Source: Neofusicoccum parvum
Taxonomy: Eukaryota; Ascomycota; Dothideomycetes; Botryosphaeriales; Botryosphaeriaceae
NCBI GenBank assembly: GCA_020912385.1
Contig: CP087206.1
Span: forward strand, 2,542,001 to 2,606,000
Direction of reading: 5' to 3'
DNA length: 64,000 bases
Both the position numbers and the translations under genes were made by a program. Position 1 is the stretch's first letter; the number at the start of each line of letters is the position of its first letter. The notes below the pieces were generated by a model, which saw only the letters and a list, made by a program, of their open reading frames with translations, was not told where the DNA came from and did no database searches. Below are positions 9,807-21,621 of the stretch, piece by piece.

Positions 9807-12800
9807 TTCTCTAGTTTTCGAATTCTTACCTTCATAGTCATGCCCTACCAAGGGTACAATTTGTTGCAAGTTCTCATGTCTTCTATTCCAGGTAGAGCGT
9901 AGACGCAAGTCTGATTATTTCTAAGCTGCGGGAAAAACCATAAGCATTCGTGAGGTGTACAGATACAACTTCATAGTTTATCAAAGACCAGCATGGTGTT
10001 CTTTTCTTTTTCGTGGCGCATCTATTGATGTCAGTAATTGCACAATCCTCAAGAGTGATTCAAGGGACTCGATTCGTAGAAAGAGAATGGCGCATTCCCC
10101 GGGACCATGGGATCGCGGAACGTAGGTTCTCCATTGAGAACCTGCAGCTCTTCCGAAACCTTGGCTTCGTCGCTACGATGTTGCTATTAGTGCCATTAGC
10201 CTTGGTATCATTGCAAAATTCTCAGATGAATTCGAGGCGAAAGTACCGCTCATACATTTAATTGAGCAAGGGAACTAGGGCCCGAGATGATAAATTCATT
10301 GAAAACACCCTTATTAACAGCTGTTCTTAATGACGTCCGAGGTTAGGAACCCGTACGTGGGCATGTGTACCTTGGGCGAAAGCCCTGCCCTTGCATCTAG
10401 GGTTGAGATATGTGTTACTGGCGACGGGAGTAATATTGCTGCAGTAAGGGATTCTCTTCTTCTACTGCTTCCCCTTGCTTTACAACACACCGGGAATTTT
10501 CCAGAGCATGCTTACTATAATTCACCTTCACGTGTTTACATCGCTAGTGCTAGTTTGCCATATGTGCTCTGAAACCCTTTACTCAGTGCGCAATGGTTCT
10601 CGGTTGCGACGTAAGTGGAGTAATCATAGAAATATCGGGAAGGAAAATGAAGCTATCCAAAGGGCCATCGAAGAGAACAGTATTGTGTACGCACAAATCA
10701 AGGACATTGCCATGTTAGAGAAAAGAAACTCTCCACTAGGACAATATGCCTCTTTGGATATATGGTTTAGCTTTTAAGAAGTAGCCCGAAACGCTATCCA
10801 GGATGGGCTTGCGTCTGGCCAAAGGTACATCAGCCGAGTTGAGCCGTACCCAATGGAGAGGTAATCGTGTTTGAGAGATAGCAAGCAGAAGTCAAACTTC
10901 ATCGTCTACACTACCTTATTGATGCCCTGAGTCTCGCATACACTCTTTCGCCACCCCTTCCGAGGTCACGCACCATAGTCTTAGCCGCCGATAACTTGGT
11001 AAGACAGGGAACGTGTAGAGAAGAATCATTTGTCCGGACTGGGAAGTACGGTAGAAAAATAGACAAACTGATGGGCGTGGACATCTCAACTGATTTGGCA
11101 TATACTCGGTTTCTGAACGTCATTGAAACCTCGCTTACAGCCTTTGAGGTCGTACCAAATTTTATTTTTGAACTGAGGTCCGGCTTGATATTGAGGACCG
11201 TCAGGCTAGCAATCGTAGAATGATGATGGCTTCTTAGGGCTGCATAGAAGGAGCGCGTAAGCAGCACTTTAAGTTCTGAGTCCTTGACCAATTTTGACAA
11301 GTGCGGCGGAAATCTGAGGTAAGGCTGTAGTCTGTGTGAAAGCTTTCCTGCTTCAGATATCGGACCTCGTATCCGGCAAACGGCGGCCGGGATGATGAGG
11401 GAGCAATGCACGCTGTTTCTCAACCACAACGAATCAATCATTGACTCTTAGGCTCTATGCTTGAAGAGAGAATTATTATCCGATTCGGCCGAACATGCGG
11501 TGTAGGCGTTATCGTATGCGCTCAGCGTTCATGTGTCTATGCTCGTCACGCGCGCAACACTGCCATGTAATCCATCTAGACCCGCATATTCCTGTCAGCC
11601 GTATTCGATAGCAGCTCGCAAGATGATACTGGAGAAAATCATATTGTATTTAGTATAATGTCGAAGCAGCAAAGAACATGTGGCATCGCGCGGCAGAGTA
11701 ATGGAGGACAGGAAGGAGCAGAGCCTATGGAAAAATGAACACCAGGGTCCAAGGCTTATGATGTCATGAGCTCTACTCTGCAGATGTCTTGCATGGATAA
11801 CGCGTGATGAAGCATTAATCAGCTCACGCGCTCGTCTGTACGTGGCTCCTTCGGGCGTTTGTAACACCGTCAGCAATCCGGATCTGCAGCCTCAAAGGGA
11901 TGCACTCAATAACAATAAAGTCAATAAAGGGGCGTCAGCACAGTCACCTTCTCGCATATCGCCTTTTCCTGCCCATTGTGCCCGCTATCTCAGCTTTCGG
12001 CACACCTCACGTGATTATGGCCCCTGAACGTCGGCGTCTTGAGGCCCGACGTCGAGACTGTACTGTGGAAAGATACATCAATGTGTATTTATATAAATTA
12101 AATATATAGCTAGGATTGTTGAACATACCGAAGAGGACAATGGACGGTATAAGACACGGAGATTAGCGACCAGTTTACAAGAGCTAGTCTTCACCGGGAT
12201 GTGATCTGGGGAACAGACAAAGTAAAAAAAAAAAAAGACCATTCAAGCCGAACGAGAGAACACTGCTGGCAGTGAATGAATGAAAGTGGGATTAATGGAT
12301 GTATGAATGATCGCGCCGTCTACTTGAGAGCCTCCAGATAGAACTCGTGACTGTTGCACAGAGAGCGACGAAATACATTAACTTCATCCGTCCTTCATCA
12401 AACGCCATCGCATTTATGATGTTCCATCGATATTATTTCGAGTTTCACAGCTGCCAGTGATTGAGATCTGTCTTCTCTCATTGTGTTGGACGGCGATTTT
12501 CAGCCGTCCGCCGACCCTAGCAACGGCTGGCGGAGAACCGAACTCCACAACCTTTGAGGCTGAGATTTCTCGGCTGCCTTATCACCTTCTTACGCACACC
12601 CCTGGGCAGTGTTCGAGTAAGATAATCAACTCTATCGTTCTCATCTGCGGTGAGCGAGATATCTTCAACGCAAAGAGAAGCAGCAACGCTCGTGCGGACG
12701 TCCGATTGCGTACGCAACTGCATGCAATGCAGCACGTTTTTGGGCTCACGCAAACACGAGAAATGAGACATCGGCGTTCGGAGGAGGCCTAAGTGGCGAT

Positions 12801-12927
12801 TGGAGGAAGTATGCATATCGTCTCATTAATGCAGTGCTCTGGTGCATGACCAGACGACTGCTTCGTCATAAATTAGCATTTCTCTTCTCATCCCCGATCG
12901 TTGTATACTTGGGAAAGACGTCGAAAC
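9807..12927. other. 3.1-kb gene-poor, relatively AT-rich region
   Basis: No gene is supported. Several short frames (e.g. 10013-10261, 10475-10777, 10911-11441 minus) lack domains and consistent codon bias. A 12-13 nt poly-A run lies near 12225. A short hairpin (GGACGGC ... GCCGTCC, 12488-12509) lies about 420 bp before the ferric reductase. The region may contain decayed transposon sequence like the remnant at 7.7 kb, but nothing can be assigned. Confidence 0.45.
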
Positions 12928-15228
12928 ATGGCTCCAAGTCGATGGCCCAGCGGGCCTACTCCAAGCGGAAATTCCTACGAAAACCTAGCTATCACGAACT
13001 CTCACTGCATGAACGAATCATGTGACGCTTTTGCCGCTGGTTGGAACGAGTCACAGAGGGAGACAAGTCTTCTGAGTCAGGTTGATTATGGTTTTTGGAT
13101 GCTCTGCTACTACTTGTCTTGGATAGGTCTGCTCATGTTGGTCCACTTCGCATGCCTCTTTCGAGATCACTTGATGCAGCATCGAGTAGAGAACACAAAA
13201 TGCCGTGCTACTTGGAAGCAGACGCTTGTGGCACGGTACCGGTCAGTGGCATATCGACGCTTCACAGGCCATCTTGGAAGACTCGGACTACCTTCCTTTG
13301 GGGTATTGGCTTTATTTTCTCTCTCGACCCTCTTCTGCGCTTGCCTCATATTTCCGGAGCTACCTTATCTACGTTCGCGGTTCCGCTTTGGTTCTCCACC
13401 GTTATCAGTAAGGTGCGCGCTATGTATTGCGGCCCTTATGCCACTGCTCCTCGCACTTGGAGGAAAAGTCAATATGGTCACCATGTTGACTGGGGTTTGC
13501 TATACTAAGCTCAACATCTTTCATAGATACGTAGGCGGGTTGATTTTTGCACTTTCCACAATTCACATGGTATGTGTCTCCAACCAGCTCGTACGAGTCA
13601 CCTTCACTGACAGATTATGGCAGATTCCACACATTTATGCCCCTATCAAAGATGGCGGATTCAACTACCTTGCCCAGCTGTACATTGATCAGAAACGCGA
13701 GGTGAGCCAGCTCACTGACGCAACAGTCTCAATAGCGGTTTCACTGACTCTCTAGCTCTCTGGGACTATACTTTATTTCCTCTTCATTTGGATTTTGATT
13801 CTCTCTGTCCCTTGGATACGCAGTCGTTTCTACGAATTCTTTGCCTACATGCACATATTCTTAGGTTTTGCCTTTACCGGAATCCTCTGGTGGCACATTG
13901 AGGGGGAGTACATGGCGGTAAGTATTATCGTCCTTGACTGACTAGTAATTCTTTTGATGAATCTGACAAGAAAGTAGCCCAACTACATCTACGTGGCCGT
14001 GGGCATCCTGTGCGCTCAAAGCATTCTCCGTCTCGTCCACCGCAATCAATCGCTCTTTCACGGCAGTTTGACTGGCTTTCCTACCACATTCGAGCGGCTC
14101 CCGGAGAACGTGACCAAAGTCACCATCGAAGTCCCCCGCTCGCTCCGCTGGAAGCCCGGCCACCACAGTTTCCTGCGCATGCCGAGCCTTTCCTTCCTGG
14201 ACAACCACCCCTTCACCATCGCCTCGGTCCCCGCCCCGCCCCTCGAGCCAAACAAACTCATCTTCCTCATCCGCACCCACTCCGGCTTCACCAAACGCCT
14301 CGCCTCACGCGCGGACGCAGACGCAGCCACATTCCAAAAGCCCCTACGGACCTCCCCTTCCCCCTCCCTCTCCTCAACAACCTCTCCCGGAGACCGCAGC
14401 CCAACCATCACCCCCCTCCCTCGCCTCCGCACCCTCATCGACGGCCCGTACGGCGGCTACACCGCCCCCCTGCACCGCACCGTCGACAGCGTGCTCCTCG
14501 TCGCCGGCGGAACGGGCATCACGGCCGCGCTGCCGTGGGCGCTCAACCTCGGCGCGCACATGGGCGAGCGCGGAGACGGCAGCCGCGTGCGCAGCGTGCG
14601 GCTGGTCTGGATCGTGCGGGCGGCGGGTTGCGTGGCGTGGGTGCGGCGGGAGTTGGTTGGCGCGGTGCACGCGGTGCGGGCGGCGGGCAGTGGGGGGCAG
14701 CTGGTGGTTGACGTGTACGTCACGGGCGGAGGCGGGAGGGAGAAGGGGGTGAGCGGGGAGGGTGGTGGGATGGTGGGCGGCTGCAGCGGTAGCGACAGCG
14801 GCGGCAGCAGCCGGTCGGACGTCTCGGTGCTGGGCGTGGAAGGGCTGCCCAGGCTTGTGCGCTGTCCGGTGGCGAGGCAGTGTGAGAGATGGTCGAGGAC
14901 AGGTGTGGGGCGTGTCCGGCCCCTCTTGTCGGGCTGCTCATTGTCTGCGGGCTGTGATAGTGGCGCTGCTGGTGGTGAGCCAGGCGATCGAAGAGTTCCT
15001 ACCCTCAGCGACAACAATAGCGCGCTGAACGTGCACTACGAGCGGCCGGATCTTGCACGGTTGGTCCCGACACTCATTTGCGGGACGCGGGCTTTTGTAT
15101 TGGGGTGTGGGCCGGCCGGGCTGAAAGTGCAGCTGGCGAACACGGTGGCAGCGTTGCAGCTGGAGATGGTAGTGAAGACGAGGCACATGGAGAGCATTGT
15201 GTTGCAGACAGAGGCTTTCGGTTGGTAG
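12928..15228 (+). CDS. Ferric reductase-like transmembrane protein (FRE/NOX family)
   Basis: Three exons, 12928..13701, 13756..13917 and 13978..15228, are joined in phase 0 over introns of 54 and 60 nt (GTGAGC..TAG, GTAAGT..TAG) and give 728 residues. The N-terminus is followed by about seven transmembrane helices. Haem-ligand His pairs are visible in FHRYVGGLIFALSTIH and in YMHIFLGFAFTGILWWH. The FAD motif HPFTIAS lies near residue 389. The NAD(P)H-binding motifs are GPYGGY, VAGGTGIT (about 489) and LGCGPAG (about 687). These proteins reduce extracellular or vacuolar Fe3+/Cu2+ with cytosolic NADPH and feed high-affinity iron uptake. A Ser/Gly-rich low-complexity insert separates the last two nucleotide-binding motifs. 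No partner permease or multicopper oxidase is adjacent. Confidence 0.9.
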
Positions 15229-17322
15229 GTTGGACATTGTTCAGGGTCAATTGGGTATATTTCCGACATTCTTTGTTTTCTCTTCGGTGTCATTGCGCAT
15301 AGACGGGAATAGGCATCTGGGTCATAATTGCTAATATCATATCCACCCTTGCAAATCACCCTTCGACCGTATCGTGGGTACCTTCATGCCAGTTGTGAAA
15401 GATCAGGAACGGTACGTGCTGAAGGTTCCGATCTGTTGGATGAGAGCGCAACCGTCCATCAATAAGGATCACCTTTCTGGGTCAAGAAAAACTCTCCCAC
15501 CGTGCAAGAAACACCCTCTGTCCGCCATATGCTTCATTTGGCCTCTCCATAAGCCGCCCCCGCGTAGATCTTTCGACTCACCAATAGCGTCTCACATCGC
15601 CCTCAGCTCCACCATTCCTGATCTTGTCACCTGGAAGTGGCGAGGATGAATTCCAGCGGAGCAGAACAGTCTTACTGGTCATTCGGTCTTCAATTGCAAA
15701 TGGCAGGAGAGGTGGAAGAAGAAAAGAGTTGTTAAAAGACGAGGGCAAAGTAGCTTCTACAACAGTATTCAGCCACAAATATCTGCATCCACATCCCAGG
15801 GAAGCTCCGCCAGCTTATTTAGTTTCAATAAGGTTATCAACCAACGGGCATGCCAGCTTTGAGCCTCATTCCTCCCTCAGCCCAGTAGCACCCATGGAAG
15901 CATTATAAGCCCAGTCTTCTTCACGTGGACTAAGGATCAGCACGCGGCGGTGACTGCGTTATATTCCTGCATGTGAAATCTACCCCGCTTTCCACAAAGT
16001 AGTATAATAAGACAAGGCTCCCTATTGCGTCCCTCACTAAAACCTCGCCCTCATCACAGACCGCTCGGCCCGGTGGACCTTAATACGCCATACCTATTAG
16101 GTTGAACTTAGCATCGCGTCTCAAATTTATTTCAATCACAAGGTAAGAATCCCTTACACTTTTGTCCTTTCCAAGTCCTCAGAAGTCTCTATTGTAACTC
16201 GTGTGGCCAGGCCTTAATATTCACTACAACCAGACCTCTATTACCGAGAATGTCAGGCACCCCACTCAACAAGGCAGATGATGACCCCTGGCCACGCGAC
16301 CCCGGGACCAAGGGGGCTTAGCTGGGACATAAAGAGCGCTTATAGAAATTGTCAACTCGATCATCGATGGCTGGCCCTCACTATCCCACATTCAGAACTC
16401 TGAACACCAGTTTGAGCAATTTCTCAAGATTGTTACGTGCAAATCCAAATCCAAATCAACAAGATGTCTCTAAACTTTGAACACTTGACCTGACTTCCCG
16501 GACCGCACGAGACGCCTCAAAAACGACCGCAGCAGCCAGAAAGGCCACGGAACGGTGCCCTCACCCCGCCCAGCCACAAAGACGCCTGCCAACACAACAT
16601 TCCCGTCCGGGCAGCAGGTGCATCGTGGCGCCCAAACCCAACCAATCCGGCCCACGCAGTCAACCATGCAGCAACCCCAAGCCTCCCCCCAACCCACCCC
16701 GCTTTCGAGACCGAACCGTCCGCCCGTCGTCTCCCCCCAGTTTCTCTCGCTGATCCACCACCTCGATTATCCTTACAAGGACCAGCGGATCCTGCGAACG
16801 AGACTGCCAAGCGAAGCCGACCACAAAGAATCCCGCGTTGGACGTCTATCGCATCTGGTGCGCGTTTGGCACCTTTTAGCTTCTGCTGTGCCGGACCCCG
16901 TCGTTCTGACACGCTTTGACAGTGCCGCCCATACTGCTCGGTTCCTATGTATTTTCAAGGCCTTGTTGAGGAAGCTTCTCCTGAAGCGCCCGCCCCGATC
17001 GAAGAACAGCCAAGAGCAGCATACGGCGCGTAGAAATCCAGAGGACAACGGGCTGCAACATCGAACCTATCCAGCCAAGGGAACCAGAAACACCGAGTAA
17101 CGTGGCGTAGGAGCGCGTGGACGATGTCTTCATCGAGTGTGGGTGCACAATAAATCTACAATCACATCTACATACCCACGATTGAGACCAAGATATCCAC
17201 TGTCTCTCATCTGCCACACGAACCCAAAGAGTGACAGAACGCTAAATAATTCTTGATTCTTTTCCCTTTTGATTGATCCCTCTAAAAATCCAAACCAAAA
17301 CAGTCCCTCACAAAAGCCTCTT
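15229..17322. other. 2.1-kb intergenic region, no confident gene
   Basis: A 181-codon plus-strand frame (16555-17100) is Pro/Gln/Arg-rich and overlaps equally long minus-strand frames. There is no domain, so it is not called. The stretch probably holds the 3' flanks of the ferric reductase and of LYS2. Confidence 0.4.
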
Positions 17323-20300
17323 CTACGAAGAACCACCACGTCCACCAATCTTCCCAAGCGCCGCCTTCCTCTCAGCACTCAACTCGCACGCCGGCAAGTC
17401 TCTCGAGCCCAGCTTCGTCGGCGGCGGCAAGAAGTCCGTTGCGATCAGGTATGCCAGGTACGTGCCGAGCGTCTCGACTGTGACGGCGCTGCCGGCCGAT
17501 ACATCTTCGCCGGTCCACTTGGCGTCGGCGCGCAGCGCAGCGGCTGCCTGGCTGTCGTCGAGTTCGGGGGCGATGGTGTCGGCGGGGAGGTTACCAGTGA
17601 CAAAGTGGAAGAGGGGCAGTCTATGGATTAACATATTAGCATGTATGGTTGGGTGTAGATATTCTTGTATGATGGGTGACTTACAGTGCGTGCTCCTCCT
17701 GCTTGCCGTCGATGGAGGCGGCGACGTAGTCCTCCATCTTGGTCCGCCACTCGTCGTAGGATACCTTCGGGATATCGTAGCCGTAGGTCTCGAGTGCGCC
17801 GACGAACTCGTTGAAGGAAAGGCGAGGGTGGCTGGTGACCTGCGTGACACCGAGGGGCTCGACGGGGGGGTTGAGTGTCGAGGCAATGACAACACGGGCA
17901 ACGTGTGTAACAGGGACCTGGTTGACCGTGTTTGCAATGTCCGGACGGGCGTTGAGTTGGAGGCAGCCCTTCAGCAGACGGACAAGGAAGTCGTCGGTAA
18001 TAGATGTGCCGGTAACGGGATCACCGGTGACGTATCCAGGGCGGATGACTGCGCCCTTGAGACCGCGCTTGCCTGCCTCACGTACAATGTATTCACTCGC
18101 CCACTTGGATTGACCATATCCAGTGCCGAGGCCCTTGCGGCTGCCCTCCATATCGTCAGCCTCAAGAACGCCCTTTCCACCGGCTGCGACGCTCTCTTGG
18201 GACAGCTTGACGTAGTGGTCGCTGTCAAGAGTGGAGGTAGAGCTGACAAAGCCCAGCTGCTTGGGCTTGCCACTGGTGCAAAGGGAGATGGCGTTCATCG
18301 TGCTGATGACGTTGGGAGCACGAAGGGCCGAGTACGGTTGCATCCAGTTGACAAGAGCACCGTTGTGAATAATGACATCAGCCTCGTTAGCCACACGGTC
18401 CCAAGCGTCCTGTGCCAACCCAAGACTGGGCTTGGAAAGGTCGCCGACGACGACATCCAGCTGGGAACGCCAGCCTTCGGACCAGATTCCGTACGCTTGA
18501 CAGGTGGCAACAATACGCTCCAGGCCAGCAGCGGGGTCCTTTGCGCGAACGTGTGCAATCACACGCAGGCCGCGGCTAAGCAGGTCACGCAGGAGGTACG
18601 ATCCCAGGAAGCCAGTAGCACCAGTGAGGAAAACGGTCTTGGACTCCGAAAAATCGAGGTTGGCGCTTGGGATGGACTTGGGCAATTGCTGTGCAAGCTC
18701 ACGGGCATCGGCAGAGTAGGCCTCGTCCGTAACATCCTCAGGAGCAGGAGCGTGCTCAAGACGCAGACCAGCCGGGTCCTGAGCACGGTCAATCTCAGTC
18801 GAGAATGCTTCCAAAGTCTGCGACTGGAAAATGACGCTCATGGGAATGTCGATGCCCTTCCATGTCCTCCTGACCTGGAGCAGCATCTGTTGAGCCAGGA
18901 TTGAGTGGCCGCCCTCCTCAAAGAAGTTGGACTCGGGGAGGAGCATGCGTGCTGTAATGTTGGGCAGAAGCTTCCCCCAAATCTCGGCTACCTGCTTCTG
19001 GGTATCCGTCATCGATGCAGATACCTGCGAGGGCCTCCTACCAGCGGCGAGGAGGAGATCAGTAGGTTCGGGGAATGGAAGAGCGGGCTTGTCGATCTTG
19101 CCATTGGGATTCAACGGCATACGGGATAGAGGAACAAAGACGCTGGGAACCGCGTAAGACGGCACCTTGCTCTTGAGAAGATTCTTGCAGTCCTCCGACA
19201 GAGGCTTGAACTTCTTGAGCATGCCAACCATGGAGTCATCCTGCGAGTCGTCTACCGCAAGGCCCTTCTCCTCCAGCCATTGAAGCCAACGCTTCATCTC
19301 GGGAACGATGTAACTGACGAGGGTCGGTTCCTCATCCTTGTTCCTCCGGACGAGGGTAACATTCTCACGAATGAGCGGGTGGCGAGACAAGTGGGTGTCA
19401 ATCTCGCCGAGCTCGATACGGAAGCCTCTGATCTTGACCTGATTGTCAATACGGCCAGTGCATTCAACGTTTCCGTCGGCAGTGTAACGTCCCAAGTCAC
19501 CAGTCCTGTAGAGACGGTCACGGGGGCCCTTGTAGAACTGTCTCCACGGCTCCTTGACACCTGAGCTAGCGACCTTCTCTTCGTCCTCCTTGACCCACTT
19601 GGCCGGGTCAACGAACCAGTTAGCAATGAACTTAGACTCATTCAGCTTCGCAGTGGTTTCGTCGTTTCCAAGGTAGCCCTCGGCCAGACCACCAGCTCTG
19701 GTGAACAGTTCTCCCTGCTCGCCCACGTCGCAGATGCGGTTTCTGTTTTCGCGGTCGACAACCAGCAACTGGACATCAAGCATACCCTTTCCAGCAGGAA
19801 TAATATCGCCCATGGTGTCGAGGAAGTTCGGGTCGTCGTTCTTACTAGGAACCTCGAAGTAGGACACAGCACGCTGGGTCTCCGTGGTTCCGTACATGTT
19901 GACGATTCGGACATTGTGTGCCAGCTCTTGCAACCTCTTACAATCTCTCTTGATCAAGACGTCGCCGACGAAGAAGGAGTGGTGGAGAGAAGGGAATTGG
20001 GCGGTGGCGCCGCCGACGAGAATCTGACCCATAGCGGGGGTGAGATGAGTGACGGTAGCCTTGTAGTTGCGCATCCACTCGGCAAGAAGCTCGTGTGCGA
20101 TATCGTCGCGGCTAGGAACCAGGAGCTGCGCACCAAGGAATAGCGGGGTGAAGATATCTCTCTGCGCCAATTAGCTCCGCATACTTGTATGGACTCGTGT
20201 AGTTGCGCACCTGGATGGGATCGTGAGCAATGCCAGACAGCATGGTAAACCTATCGTTTTCAGACAGGTTGAACCTCTCGGCCATCCAAGGGAAGTAGTA

Positions 20301-21086
20301 GGCCAGCGAGAAGTGGCGGCCCTGCACACCCTTGGGCCTACCCTCGGAGCCACTGGTGAAGGACAAGGTTGGGACCGAGTCCGGACCGACTGTAACGCCA
20401 GGGAGCTCGCTCTTGAGAGACTCCTGTGCTTCCAAGCAATCCTTTCCATCAACATCTCCACCGGCTAGAGTTCCGTCATCCCGAAGTTTCAGAGCAGGCA
20501 CTTCTGCCTTGATGCTCAGGTTCTGTGTGATGAAGTCCCTGACTTTGTCTGGTAGCTTGCCTGCGTCCTCGGTGGCGCGCTCGATCTGGACAAGGAATCT
20601 GGGGTTCGCAACCTCGAGGTATATAATCTGGCGGTCGGGGGGATACTGGGGGTCGAGCACGCTGACGGTTGCGCCAGCCTTCAAAGCGCCCATGTATGCG
20701 ACGACGAGGTCGACACTACGCCGCGTCAGAAATATGCATAGGGTATGATCCCAGGAGCCACGGACCCACGATGGGCGTAGACCATAACAACATCTCCACG
20801 CTCACAGCCATGGGCTACGAAGTGGTGGGCGAGCTGATTTGAGCTCTCGTTGATCTGCTGGTAGGTGAAGGCGCGCTCGGTTGTGGTGGCGCTCGGCGTC
20901 TCGACAACACATGGTCTCTCGGGGTGCTTCTGTGCATTTGCGGCGAAGATTTCGTGGATCGCTGGCGGCGGGTGAGCAATTGGCGATACTTTGTGCTGAA
21001 AAACTGTGTTTACCTCCGCGGTAGTCGCTCCAGTGCAGGTCGGCAGCGGGGTCCGGCAGGACGGACGCGGCACCGTTCTGGGCCAT
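17323..21086 (-). CDS. LYS2: L-2-aminoadipate reductase (alpha-aminoadipate reductase large subunit)
   Basis: Five exons (21086..21014, 20961..20766, 20715..20211, 20161..17685, 17620..17323) keep one frame over introns of 52, 50, 49 and 64 nt and encode 1182 residues. Domains in order: adenylation ([13 protein letters not shown] about 205; [19 protein letters not shown]), phosphopantetheine carrier ([10 protein letters not shown], attachment Ser about 676) and NADPH-dependent terminal reductase ([14 protein letters not shown] about 767; [15 protein letters not shown]). Continuous identity to yeast Lys2 blocks ([25 protein letters not shown]) identifies it as the lysine-biosynthesis enzyme that makes aminoadipate semialdehyde. 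It needs activation by a phosphopantetheinyl transferase (Lys5). It starts at the position equivalent to about residue 220 of yeast Lys2, so the N-terminal condensation-like region is absent. The second intron uses a weak donor, GTCCGT. Confidence 0.95.
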
Positions 21087-21621
21087 TGTTGCTGCGGATG
21101 CTGGCTGCGAGGAACGGAAGAGGACGAGAAGGAAACAGGGACGGCGTTGGGAGAGGCAGCGGCAGTTCAGAGGTGGGATGGGGGCAGAGCGAACAGCGGC
21201 ATGAGTCAATGTTGGGTGGTGCAGCGCGGCAGAAAAAGCTGGGGAATGACGTCCGAAGCCGGCGGGGGCTTGTCCGCGGCGCACGGGCTTGGCAGGGCCC
21301 TCGAACATCGCCGCGCTGATTCGCGCGCTGCGGCCACTGGACGCGCAACACCATCTTCTTCCGCGCCTGCAGCCCGCTGCTGCTCTCTCCACGTCTGCTG
21401 CTTCGTCCGGCGCGCTCTCGAAGGGCGCTCTGCACCTGCGACTCCACCCCGTCCGCATCCCGCCGCCCGTCGCACCCGCCGCTCCTTCAATCGCCGCTCC
21501 GTGGCCTTTCCTTGATTCCCGGCCCGTGTATAGGGGCCGCTGTCGCCAGATTCTCGTATCCCGACCACGCCTCCGGATGCCGCCCACTGCCCGTTAGCCG
21601 TCGATCACACACCGCTCCGCC
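21087..21621. promoter_or_regulatory. Shared divergent promoter region, LYS2 / type II membrane protein
   Basis: 535 bp separate the two start codons, which face away from each other. The sequence is GC-rich with long open frames on both strands that are composition artefacts. I identified no specific operator. Confidence 0.4.

Noticed and set aside
10911..11441. 176-codon minus-strand frame
   Set aside because: AT-rich, no motif, and overlapped by an open frame on the plus strand.
12488..12509. Perfect 7-bp inverted repeat with 8-nt loop (terminator or MITE end)
   Set aside because: Too short to exceed chance in 64 kb, with no matching second end or target-site duplication seen.
8239..15228. 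Secondary-metabolite cluster (P450 plus ferric reductase)
   Set aside because: No backbone enzyme, tailoring gene or transporter is present between or around them, and 3 kb of non-coding sequence separates the two.
16555..17100. 181-codon Pro/Gln-rich frame
   Set aside because: No domain, no splice-consistent extension, and an equally long frame on the other strand.
17273..18904. 543-codon plus-strand frame
   Set aside because: Antisense to the reductase part of LYS2, with no domain.
17323..21086. Nonribosomal-peptide-synthetase-like gene (adenylation-carrier-reductase)
   Set aside because: The same domain order belongs to alpha-aminoadipate reductase, and the block identity to yeast Lys2 is too close for an NRPS-like enzyme.
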